Shown: positions 12,470 through 23,176 of the stretch, piece after piece
Position numbering within the stretch: the stretch's first letter is position 1
How the letters are laid out: each line of letters starts with the position of its first letter
Origin: Gordionus sp. m RMFG-2023
Lineage: Eukaryota > Nematomorpha > Gordioida > Chordodea > Parachordodidae
Reading direction: 5' to 3'
Assembly (NCBI RefSeq): GCF_954871325.1
Contig: NC_088776.1
Span: 1,503,671-1,567,670, forward strand
Length of the DNA stretch: 64,000 bases
Notes under the pieces: model-generated
Database searches by the model: none
What the model saw: only the letters and a program-made list of their open reading frames with translations
Told to the model about the DNA's origin: nothing
Translations under genes and position numbers: made by a program

Positions 12470-13330
12470 CAATAGTGGGGTGGGGGGGGGGTTTACGGGA
12501 GATAACATGCTAATTTTTATTATGAAAATTAAATTATGACCGACTTTTTATCGGATCGTCGGTTTTTTGTCTATTATGAATATCGGTTATCGGCCGGTAT
12601 TATTAAATTATCCGATCCGATAAAAAATGGCGCTCAAATTTAAAAAATTACGCGAGCGTTGATAATTAATTAATTTTTTTTCCCCTCTTTTTTTAAATTA
12701 TATTAATGGAATATTCTTAAATAATTAAATGGATAAAAAAAAATTTAAAAAAACATAAAATTAACTAAATAAAATATGCTAAAATTAAAAAAAAAATATA
12801 ATAAAATAAAATAAAATAAAATAAAATACATGATTTAATTTTTATAAAGATGTTTATTTATCTTAAAACAAAATAAAAAAATTTTTTTTAAAAAAATTTA
12901 ACAATTTACATTTATCATGAATACAACTATAGACTAGATGTGGGATAATACTTTCTTACAAGATAGAAAGACTGTTTGAAGAATAGCAAAGATCTTGCCA
13001 TAATAATTTTATCAATATTTGTATATTTTTTTCACATCGATGAATATAACTCGAATATAACTTTTAAGCCTAAAATTAATTGGGTTAATTAAATTTTGCT
13101 AATAATATTTTTTTTTAACGTGACGACTCGTGTTATGGTTATGATATAAGTTCATAGATAGAAGTGATACACTATTTTAAAAAAATACAAAAATGGTAGA
13201 TGAAAAATTAAAACGTAACATATGTTTTTGCGAATAAAATCAGCAGATATCGGTAATCTGTCCGGAACCAAATATATCCATATTCATTTCAGATTGGCGT
13301 CCAAAAATATGTATCGGCCCACCCTTAATT
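12470..13330. mobile_element. Possible decayed element rich in TATCGG inverted motifs
   Basis: Starting after AGTGGGGTGGGGG and ending at GTATCGGCCCACCC, both flanks carry inward-facing TATCGG/CCGATA motifs. At 12544-12635 TTTTTATCGGATCG is mirrored by CGATCCGATAAAAA. At 13240-13327 there are AGATATCGGTAATC and TGTATCGGCCCACCC. This looks like the two ends of an old TIR element with AT-rich filling, including an (AAAAT)n tract near 12795-12828. No transposase was found and no target duplication read. Confidence 0.3.
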
Positions 13331-13356
13331 AATTCAATAAATGGGTTTGCTTTCAG

Positions 13357-13435
13357 GGATTATGTCCTCCATCACAAATCAACGTATCCCAACATGAGCG
13401 CATCTGCCAGATTTTAGAGAGTCGTCAGGCCCGGG
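13357..13435 (+). CDS. Candidate orphan exon, unassigned
   Basis: A G+C-richer block follows a plausible acceptor (TTTGCTTTCAG) and is open on the plus strand until a plausible donor (CGGG then GTAACC). Its translation contains SQHERICQILESRQAR, which has the look of a natural helix. I do not recognise the protein. It is antisense to, and just beyond, the last visible CTR9 exon. It could belong to an unseen plus-strand gene or be a transposon piece. Confidence 0.25.
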
Positions 13436-13555
13436 GTAACCTGACCCAATGATTATGATCGGACCAAACCAAAGGATACAATATTTTTTTTTTAAAAAAA
13501 AGGGTTAAAGGGGAGGGGATATGAGGATTTCTAAAAAATAATATATATATGAAAC

Positions 13556-16500
13556 CGAAAAGCCTGGTCTAAATTGCCCGTGGCGTGAAAGGCCCTACCC
13601 AACTGGTAGCAACTTTCGGCCCTGGTGGCGTCCTTGCTTAGGCTAGACTCCATGAAACTGGAAGAAAGGCCGGACGAGTGCGTATGACCGAAATTCGAGG
13701 ACTGACCTCCGGGACCGGATAGTTGGCCGGGCATGGAAGAAGGAGCATTATTTTGTTCGGAATTGCGGAATGCTTGGAATGCCAAGTGGAACACTTTTTG
13801 GTAATCCTTTTTTTTTGGACGGGATATTATAATATATATATGAAAAATTTATGTATACAGCTTATTATTTCGTCGTAATTTTCCCCAGCTAGCCCCCTGA
13901 CATATTTTTAGCCCATTTATCGTGGCTAAAAAAAATGTCTACGCAGATTAACAAGTCGATGCCCAAAAATTTTGAGAATGTTCTATTACTTAAATCTAGC
14001 AATTAATTTAAAATCATTTCGAATTATATCTTTCGCAACTAAATGTCTCATTAAAATCGAACAATTATTATTTATCATTTAATCATATATATATATATGT
14101 ATGAGATATTTTAAAATTTGAATTTTAACAATAAAAATCTTTAAATTAGGCATTAGGGCACACCTTAACATGATTATAATAAAAAAAATGTCTTGAGTTA
14201 AATTGCTATCGGAATCTAAATATATTTACAACTACGAAAATTTTTATATTGAAAATATCTACAACATAAAAAAAAATTCGTTAATAATAATTAATAACTA
14301 TAAATAATATTTGTGGAATAGATTCATTTAATCTAGTAAAGGTATCTTTTCAAAAATTAAAAGTATCTTTTCAAAATTAAGAGTATATTACAAAGTGTGT
14401 TATTTTAAACTTATTTTACATTATTAAAAGGCTTATGGTAATGCATCCTCTCTCTCTCCCTTAAGTAAATTTTAAAGAAAAAAAATGTTTTCTGGTTCCC
14501 ACATCCTTTTCCGTGTTGTAAAAACTTAGCGACGCAGAGAAGAGAAGAGAAGAGAAGAGAAGAGAAGAGAAGAGAGAGAGAAGAGAGAGAGAAGAGGAAG
14601 AGAAGAGAAGAGAAGAGAAGAGAAGAGGAAGAGAGAGAGAAGAAGAGAAGAGAAGAAGAGAAGAGAAGAAGAAGAGAAGAGAAGAAGAAGAGAAGAGAAG
14701 AGAAGAGAAGAGAGAGAGAAGAAGAGAAGAGAAGAGAAGAGAGAGAGAAGAGAAGAGAAGAGAAGAGAAGAGAAGAGAAGAGAAGAGAAGAGAAGAGAAG
14801 AGAAGAGAAGAGAAGAGGAAGAGAAGAGAAGAGAAGAGAAGAGAAGAGAAGAGAAGAGAAGAGAAGAGAAGAGAAGAGAAGAGAAGAGAAGAGAAGAGAA
14901 GAGAAGAGAAGAGAAGAGAAGAAGAGAAGAGAAGAGAAGAGAAGAGAAGAGAAGAGAAGAGAAGAGAAGAGAAGAGAAGAGAAGAGAAGAGGAGAAGAGA
15001 AGAGAAGAGAAGAGAAGAGAGAGAGAAGAGAAGAGAAGAGAAGAGAAGAGAAGAAATTTTTTTTTTAATTTTTTCCAAATATTTTTCCTACCTTTTTGAA
15101 GAAGAAATGATTGGCCAGGTGATTTAAAACAATGGGATTGGTGGAATCCAACGAATACGCCTTGGAGAGAATTTGTACGCCTGATTTCACGCGTTCCGGG
15201 ATTTTGGTATTGAGTTCCAGTATGGCTAAACCTATGAGGGCCCCCAAGCAGTTAGGATCTAATTGGAGGGTTCTTTGGAAGGCTAACCTTTTAATATATT
15301 TATATATAAAATAATTTATAATCAATAATTAATAAAATTTTAAAAATTAGGGAATTGTAAAACAAACATAAGAATCTTATTAAAAAAATTATATATCTAT
15401 ATATTTTGTGTGGGAACTAAAAATGGCGTGTTGTTAAGTTGAATTTGTGTCGATACACATTTTAATCAATGAATCGTTGATCTATGTAGTTATTGCACAG
15501 GGATTTAAACTAAAACTGGAGAAGAAAACCAGGGTTTATGAAGAAAAAAACTGAACCCGCACCAAACCTTAACCCTGTTTAAACAACTTCTGAAACCTAG
15601 AACCAAATGCACCATTTGATGACTCGGCCAGGCTCAGATCTTTTTAAAATATATTATTTATTTTTTTTAATTTTTAAAGTTAATAATGGCGATTAGAAAT
15701 ATTTGGTTTTAACCTCTTTCGCTCCCAGCGAGATCATTTGTCACCAAAATTTTTGATCAATTAATTTTTATATTTAAAAATCTAATGGGTTGTTACTTAG
15801 ACATACGAATTTACAAAAAATATATTTATTATTTCGTATTTTATCGTTAACCTGTCAAAATCATTATTTCATTATATCAAAATACAAGTTCAAAGTTAGG
15901 TATTTTACGCGCCTAAATTTTTACACTTTTACATCAATAACCATTCTATATAAATATATATAAATCAAAGTTATATAATGTTTTTATAATAGATTATTAC
16001 TAGTATTTCAAATTTAGTATAAAAAAAAATTTAACAATAACTATTATTTATATGATTTTTTGAAGGAAATCCAAATTGGTAACATTGGAATTTTATAATG
16101 TAATTTTTTTTCACAAATTTTTTAAAATTAGATATTGAAAATATGATATAGTAAGAATTGAATATAGGTTATTTTCCATTTATAAAGCCACTATAATATT
16201 TGCAAAAGGTTAAGAAAGTGGGAATTGTTTTTTATAACACTTTTTTTTTAATTTTCATAAATAATTTTTAGATGACCTCAGTATATATTATACCAGAGGG
16301 AGATAAATTTGAACAATATATTGGCTCAAAACCGAATAAATGGGGAATTAAAATTTTCACTTCATGTGGATCATCTGGAATGCTATATGATTTCGAAATA
16401 TATTTAGGAAAATCCACAAATATAAAAAAAAAAAAACTTTGTTAGGAATTAGCGGAGATATTGTTATACGACTATAAGAAACTGTTCCCCCACATAAAAA

Positions 16501-18754
16501 TCATAAAATTTACATGAGTTTATCATGTCAGGGACCCTTAGATCTAATATATTATCGAAATGCCATCTGGTTGATAATAAAATCTTAAAGGAAAGGAAGA
16601 GGGGCCCATGATTATAAAGTGGATTCTAATCATATTATAATTTGCAAATAGTTTGATAACAAATCGGTTATCACCATATCATCATTTATGGGTATACATC
16701 CCATATAACGAACGAGAAGATGGTCAGTGTCTGATAAATCTTTTATCAATGTCAAAATTCCGTCCATACTTCAAGACTATAACGGTGGTATAGGCAGGGT
16801 GGATCTCCGTGATATGTTAATTGAACTCTACAGAACTACATAAAATGGAAACGTTTTTACATGCGAGTTTTCTTTCATTTATTAGATTCCTGTGTAGCAT
16901 GGTCGCTCTATAGACGCCACATGAAACAGAAAAATAGTAAACATGTATCCCTTTTAGTATTTAAAGCTCAGATAGCTAAAGGATTGATGATGATTATGAT
17001 GGAAAAGAAGGTAGACCTACGTTGAAGATTGAAAAAAAAGAAGGAAGTTGAATAGTTTTCATCCAATCCCAAATATCTGATTAGATAAAACAGGGCATTG
17101 GCCATCAGCGGCTAGTAGACACAGATGCAATTACTGCAAAAATGGTTATTCAAAAGATTTGAATGTATAAAATGTAAAATATGTTTATATAAAAATAACA
17201 ATTGTGTTATTTCTTATCATTCAAAATAAATTGTATATTTTTTTACATATGAATATCCCAATGATGACAATTGGTAACATTTCATAATTCATATATATAT
17301 ACACTTTTTTAAATAAAAAACGTTGAAAATGTGTTATTTATGTCTAGTTCAACTCAGTTTTAGAAGAAAAATATTTTTTTGTTCACGGGAAATATTTCGG
17401 GTGCGAAAGGAAGGATTATATACGGCCCAGCCAATCATGGTATTTTTTTTAAAAAAATATGACCCAGCCCATGTACCTGGGCTGGGCTTATGGTTGGGCC
17501 CGCAGGTCCCTGATATAAATATGTTGTAATATAAACAAACTTCGCTTTATCACATCTTTGAAGCCTAAAGAAACAGTGTACAGCTCTGCCCATGTACCTG
17601 GGCTGGGCTTAGGGTTGGGCCTGCAGGTCCTGATATAAATATTTTGTAATATAACAAACTTCGCTTTCTCGTATCTTTGAAGCCTAAAGAAGCAGTGAGC
17701 GAGTCCTAATCGAACATCAGCAGGGCATTTTGGGTTGGTTCTCATAGCTTTTTTGTAAAATGCCAATGCTGCTTTGTATTCCCTTTTAAAAAAACAGTAA
17801 CAAGCTTTTCCTAGCATCGAAGGGATGTTAGTGGGACTCTTGATTGAAAGATACAAATAAATATTTTATATAAGTGAAAAAATATTATATTCTAAATTTT
17901 GATCCTCTGGGAAATTAAAATTTCTTTTTTAAAAAAAAATATTTGTTTATCTAAACATTTTCTATTCAGCTAAAAAAAACATGCTAATTTGATCTTTCAA
18001 AATTAAAATCCATTTTGTTTATCCACAGCCATTTTTGGCATTTCTATTTTCTTTACATGAAATCCTACCAAAACTAGTTTTTTAATTTGTATATTTATTA
18101 ATGTATTATATATTTTTAAAAATATTTTCATACAAATCAATTTTTAAGAATACTTGATTAAGAACAAATGTAAATTGAGCATCAGCTTGATCCATTTTAT
18201 CCCCCTCTAATAAACAAAAGTATGCTCTTCCCAATAGATGATTCTGCAATATATAAGGTATTTTTTTTCATAGAAATAACATTCAAACCTGATCATACAT
18301 AATAATTTTATCTGCTGTAGTATATAACAAGGTTGCTTGGGTCAGTAATTCTTTCCTTTTTTTGTCATCCATCCCATTTTTTCTGCAAGCATGTGCTTTT
18401 GTTAGATAATAAGCAGCTAAGGTATCTAATGATCTCATTTGATCTTTTTCAAATTCAGCATAATTAATATTGGCATTCACTTGTGCTGATTCCAATATTT
18501 TTACAAAATTTTCTTCTTTTCCTTTTCGGTAATAATCAATCTAATAAATATTGTCATATTTATTTTTTATTATCCAAATTACCGCAATAGTGACCCAGAT
18601 GTTTAAAGGACAATTTTCTTGCATCAAAATCTGAAGAAGCTCATTTGGTTCCGTTATTTGATCCAAGTCGATTTCAATGACCTAATTTCTATATAGCATA
18701 AAATCTTATTAAGAAATATACTTCATCGCTATCTTTCAATGGAATTTCAATCAT
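13556..18754 (-). CDS. CTR9, Paf1 complex TPR subunit (N-terminal part, 7 exons)
   Basis: Product: CTR9, the tetratricopeptide-repeat scaffold of the nuclear Paf1 complex, which travels with RNA polymerase II and supports histone modification during elongation. Exons (minus strand): 18754-18722, 18681-18583, 18540-18289, 18243-18154, 17838-17660, 15287-15092, 13806-13556. The phases fit throughout and give about 366 residues. The start [11 protein letters not shown] matches the family N-terminus (IEIPLRDTDEV). Other diagnostic stretches are [64 protein letters not shown] and [12 protein letters not shown], which are successive TPR helices. The first introns are 40-46 bp; introns 5 and 6 are 2.4 and 1.3 kb and filled with repeats. 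Exon 7 carries an extra Ser/Gly-rich segment of about 40 residues absent from human CTR9. Family members are about 1,170 residues; the downstream two thirds were not found between 13555 and 1 and presumably lie beyond a long intron or the window. Exon 5 uses a weak AAG acceptor. Confidence 0.93.
14528..15054. repeat. (GAGAA)n purine tract in CTR9 intron 6
   Basis: About 520 bases of nearly pure AAGAG/GAGAA repeats on the plus strand, with interruptions GAGAGAGA and GAAGAAG. In the sense of CTR9 transcription it is a polypyrimidine (TTCTC)n tract ending about 720 bp before the exon 7 acceptor. The long open frame on the minus strand here (Leu-Phe-Ser-Ser repeats) is only the translation of the microsatellite. 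Confidence 0.95.
15288..17659. other. CTR9 intron 5: piggyBac relic and exon-end duplication
   Basis: A 2.37-kb intron. It holds a piggyBac transposase relic in antisense orientation (16273-17229) and the two-copy 121-bp duplication at its exon 5 end. The part at 15300-16260 is AT-rich with no recognisable content apart from G+C-richer words around 15510-15640 that do not form a known element. Confidence 0.8.
16273..17229 (+). pseudogene. Decayed piggyBac-type transposase
   Basis: On the plus strand, fragments in shifting frames follow the piggyBac order: [26 protein letters not shown] (written here as PNKWGIKIF, then [11 protein letters not shown]) from 16340, a short block with WFDNKSV near 16655, FMGIHP near 16690, then [18 protein letters not shown] (16788-16845), FFHLLDSC near 16875, and a cysteine-rich C-terminus with [10 protein letters not shown] and CIKCKIC (17130-17200). 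The VDL.DM motif and the terminal Cys motif are family hallmarks. Many frame breaks and stops make it non-functional. It lies antisense inside CTR9 intron 5. The TTAA target duplications and ends were not located. Confidence 0.8.
17467..17697 (-). repeat. 121-bp tandem duplication copying the end of CTR9 exon 5
   Basis: Copies at 17467-17578 and 17588-17697 share GCCCATGTACCTGGGCTGGG, TGATATAAAT, AACTTCGCTTT and ATCTTTGAAGCCTAAAGAA. The right copy contains the true last 38 bp of CTR9 exon 5 and its donor; the left copy, now intronic, repeats this exon end and donor. In the left copy, read on the minus strand, CTGTTTCTTTAG precedes GCTTCAAAGATG, so a false acceptor plus the duplicated donor would frame a tiny pseudo-exon. 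A related GCCC..GTACCT.GGCTGGGC word is also found near 50550, so part of the unit is a dispersed repeat. Confidence 0.85.
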
Positions 18755-20911
18755 ATTTTTTAAAACGAATGAAATAAAAAATTATTTTCACACAATTCAG
18801 CATGGATTAATGCTAAATCCTGACCGGTCTGAAAATAGTTTCGATTCTAATATTCTGATAAACATATATAAATAATCATTTTATTATAATTTAAATTTAC
18901 TTTAAAAAACAAAAATTGATATAGTTTTTAAAAAAAAGTCAATATATATTATCATGATATATATAATTATAAAAAAATAAAATCATTTATTTTTGATGGA
19001 TGATAATTATTATTTAAATTTAAAAAAAATATATTACAGACAAATTGCTTACATTAAATTTTATATTTAAATTTATGCCTTTGAATTCAATATAACCTTT
19101 ATTGCAAATTTTAACAAGTTTCATATATTTAATAACTAAATTAGCATATTCGGAAAATATAACTACTTATAATAATATTTTTAAATTTGAAAATATAAAA
19201 TGGTTTATAATAAATGGCTTGAGATATGTCACAATTAATGTGAACATTTTTAGTGGTTAGGAGTGTTGATTTAAGTGGCCGATTAAAATTTTAGCCAAAA
19301 TATTATGTATGCCTATTTTCTTATAGATGGTAGAAAGGTTTGGACCACTTTTTACTAAATTTCGAGGATTACATAATATTATTTTAGCTAAAATCTTAAT
19401 CGGGCCATGTTTAAAAATCGACCCAACTAAAGCCATTTAACAACAATATTTGTTATTTCTGAGTTCATAATTATTTATTTTCACCAACCTTTTAGACATA
19501 TATGTTAGTGGCACCTTTAATTAACTTAAATTGAAATCAAATAATTTATAGTGTCAAACTGTATTCTAATGCAAAAAAAAAACCAAAAATAAAAATAAAA
19601 ACGTAAGAAAAATATTTATAGATAGGAAAAATATTAAGAGAAATAAGTATTTAAAAAGAAAAAAATTTATCGTTAATCATTTTAAAGATGTAGGTTGAAA
19701 TGAAAAATTATTTTACGATATCTCATTTAAATTTTGAACTAAGTTTGTAAATATAGATAAGATTATGATAGAAAATTGTGTAAGCATTCATAGTAGGTAA
19801 GATATATTGGAATTTGGGTTTTATTTATTTAAAAGTGATAATTAGGAATATTTAGAAATTACTGATAAACTAAAAACCAATTAATTTAGATGATATTTTA
19901 GATTGTAGAATTATTATAAGTTATTAAATAATTAATCACTAGAGATAACTATGACAAAGAAAAAGCAACATAAATTGCGAAGAATAAAATTAAACAAATA
20001 ATTTGTTACGGTATGATAATTTAAAAAATTCGGTGAATAAGATTAGAGACTAAGACGAATATACATACATTTATTGTTAGAAAATAGTTGATGTTTTATA
20101 TTGAAGATTTATGTTTAACTTTTATTTTAAGGGCTACTAGAGATAAAGCCTCAAGATTCTGATATGTGAATGTAGTATAATCTAAGGTAGTTGATTAACC
20201 AAAAATCTTCATAAAGAGAAACGGCTTTCGTCATTAAAAAATTTTTTCTGCAATCAAGCTCATAGGGAGATGGATTTTTTATTTTTGATTATTAATAAGA
20301 TTTAGATCAATTATGCAACATTATTCTAATAATAGCAGAAAAAAAAACATGCTTTAGAATTATGTCCCTTGTTTTTCTACAACGTGTGTTGAAAACCTTA
20401 ATGATTAGATTTCATTGGTTCAAAAACGTGAGGGTGAAAACCATAATGATTAGAGTTCAGTGGTTTTTCAACAACGTAGGTGTTAAAACTATAATAATTA
20501 GACTTCATTAGTTTTTCAACAACGTGTGTGCGAAAAGAGATTGTATATTTCAGCAGTTTTTTATCAAAGGATGTAAATGGTATAGAGGAAAAAAAAATAA
20601 ATAGGTATTATATTTTGTTAAAGACGTGAGGGCCTAAAAGTGTATAAAGTAGGAGGAAAAGGTTGCAATTTTTTTAAAAAAAGAAGATATATTTATATTT
20701 TGGGAAAATATTTAGAATTTTTTTATATTCAAGATTAGAGAAAGTCAGATTTAAAGACGTCTACAAGCAAGTGGTTCAATGAAGATATAGGTGTATACTT
20801 TATTGAGGGTAAAGGGGTGGTAGAATTTGATATAAATATATAATTTATTTAGTACATTCTGACTATGTATAATAAATTTAAGATTTAGTATAATTTACGC
20901 CATTTATTAAA
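18755..20911. other. Intergenic region upstream of CTR9
   Basis: The CTR9 promoter should lie just above 18754, but no clear TATA or initiator can be called in this AT-rich DNA. A diverged inverted-repeat element related to the TTAAACGGCTC MITE family may lie at about 19257-19450 (GTTGATTTAAGTGGCC ... CCATTTAACAACA). At about 20375-20540 a unit of roughly 65 bp with ACGTGTGTTGAAAACC / TTAATGATTAGA occurs about three times in diverged form. The rest shows nothing recognisable. Confidence 0.45.
20375..20540. repeat. Diverged tandem repeat, about 65-bp unit, 2.5-3 copies
   Basis: The words CAACGTGTGT(TG), AAAAC..TAATGATTAGA and TTCATTGGTT recur at similar spacing three times. It is diverged enough to be old. 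Confidence 0.6.
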
Positions 20912-23176
20912 CTAGTAGAAAGCCCGTCAAAAATGACTGGGAATAAGATTTTTATTCATTTTTTTAAGATAGATGTCATGCCAGATCCAAGCTCACAATA
21001 TTAGGAAGCATATAATTATTAAAAAGTTTATCCAGCCCAGCTCAACCCTTAATAATTTGTTAAAGATATTCCCATGTCAGGTGCAAGCTAATATAAATTT
21101 TGAGGTTCCAAGCCCAGTCGTATCCAATATAATTTTGAAAATTTTTTCCCACCTCGGAGATAATTAAATTATTAATTGATTTATCATCACATGAAGAAGA
21201 ATTATCTGATTTACCTATTAGTTTAAGATGTAAAAAAACACATGTGAATTCCGTATTAAGGAAAACTGGGAAGGCCTGGGCAAACCACTTATTAGAGAAT
21301 CATGACAAATAAAATAAAAATAACCGACTCTTATACTTTTTGGTAATATGATCAATTATAATTATATATAAAAAATAAATTATTGTATATAGGGTTATTG
21401 TAGCTTTTTGGATAAATTTAATGCATGTCTTAGATTTCCCAAATTATTTGTCTATATTTATGTTAAGTAAAAAAAAATGCTATCTATTTAAATAACAAAA
21501 ATGACATTAAACACTAATGAAACTAATATGCAAATTATAAAATATTTTTTATTGACATATAAATTTAGGCTAATTTTTTTTTAAAAATAATGAGCAATAA
21601 TTATTATGTTGTGTATTTGATATAATTAAGAGCAAATCCTTTGAAATTTTTATTTTTGATGGAAAAAGCGACAAATAAATCTGGAAGGTTGTCTGGAAAG
21701 GAAATAATTAATGTACAATTTCATATCATTTAAGGTTGTAGATGAAAGTAATGACGGATTACCATAGCACAGTACAAAACACAATACGTCCTGATAAAGA
21801 TGAGTCATATGCCTATGCCTTGGGATACTGGTAAAAGAAGAACGCAAAATGATATTTCTGTCAATGTCAGCATTGGTAGCCTCCTCTAAAATAGAATCAT
21901 GAACGACAATGTTTACTCAACCATAAAAAGGTAGTAAGAAATGTTAAGGCCATGACAGAACTACTGCATATTTTTTCATTAATAAAGTTGATGAAAATGG
22001 CCGTACTGCACATTCAAGTTTGAACATTCTTTTTAATAATCATGAAAGTTTCTCAGAGAATCAGATAAAGTGATATTTATAATAACTCCTAGTGAAGTGA
22101 ATGATAGTACGGAATTGAATACTTATGTTTGTTAAAAAATAGGCAGAGGTGGCATAGGGATTGTCGTAGCATCATTTGGAGGCAACTGGGTGAAAATAAA
22201 ATAAACCTATAAATATAAAACATAAGATAAAAAACGAAATAAACCTCCAAAGGAGTTCATTTCAAGCTTAGTTTTTTATTATTTTGGCTACCAGTAACTA
22301 TAGAACGGGCAAGGCGTTTGTTTATTCGTCATTATTTTCTTTGCTTATCTTTAATAGATTCATCATGTTTTGTAGCAATGTGAGGGATTAAGGTTGGGCT
22401 AACCTAGACAAATAAAGAAATCAGGCAAAAAAATATATAAACATTATTATTGAAATAGAACGAACATTAAAATTCTGTAAACCAATAGATGGGTCAATAT
22501 TAGATGCATATATCTAGTAGTTGGAGGGATATCATCAAAAAAATTGGGGAGGGGGGGGGCAGAGATATTAATATTATAATTAATGAAGGGAAAATCTCTG
22601 ATTTACCAAATAGTCTACGGGTAAAATATAATACTTTATAAAAATATTAACATAAGACTAACATTTAACATTAAAAAATCCCAATATATTAAGCCTTCAA
22701 TATTTGGAAAAAATTCCAAGCATCCAAGATCTTAATAATTTAAAAAGATTTTCTCAAGCCCATTTTAATCCCTAATAATTTTTGAAAACAAAGCCAATAT
22801 TAATTTTGAGAAATATTTTTTAACCCCAGTCCAACCCATAATAATTTTGAAATATTTTCCCAAGCCTAGAGATATTAAATTTATTGAATTAACTCAGTTA
22901 AAATTTAAGTTATAGGATCATCTGTTTGTATAAAATAAATAAATAAAATCAACAATCGTAAATAATGTATTACTTTTTGGTTTTAATATGGCCTCCTACA
23001 GTTGCATAGAAAATAGTTATAGGATCATCTGTTTGTATAAAATAAATAAATTAATTAAACAAATAAAAAATAAATAAATAAATAAAAGCCGATCACATGA
23101 CGTAACGATGACATGACGTAGCGATGACATGACGTCACGATGACGTAGTGAGGACATCGGAAGATTATAATATAGA
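20912..23176 (-). mobile_element. Helitron with both termini and decayed Rep, minus orientation
   Basis: Read on the minus strand, the 5' end is TCTATATTATAATCTTCC at 23176 after a host A, and the 3' end is CTTTCTACTAG ending at 20912 before a host T. The 3' end is preceded by a GC hairpin (CCCAGTCA, T-loop, TGACGGG; 20922-20941). TC start, CTAG end, subterminal hairpin and A/T target are the Helitron signature, and no target duplication is expected. Inside, 21847-21650 encodes a fragment like the Rep helicase-like domain (THLYQDVLCFV, then GNPSL, then SRFICRFFHQK). No helicase domain was found, so the element is non-autonomous or decayed. ACGTCATGTCATCG repeats mark the 5' subterminus. A second copy lies at 30827-33245. 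Confidence 0.85.
21650..21847 (-). pseudogene. Helitron Rep fragment
   Basis: A 65-codon frame matches the conserved Rep region of Helitron proteins, where families read as MHQLYQDAMAIVRKYGKP-like followed by a CNP motif. Here THLYQDVLCFVLCYGNPSL is followed by a decayed CNP region, then SRFICRFFHQK. The same fragment occurs in the second copy at 32562-32786. It is only part of a protein. Confidence 0.75.

Noticed and set aside
14461-15078. 205-codon minus-strand frame rich in Leu-Phe-Ser-Ser
   Set aside because: It is the translation of the (GAGAA)n microsatellite in CTR9 intron 6.
15132-15314. Plus-strand frame
   Set aside because: Antisense shadow of CTR9 exon 6.
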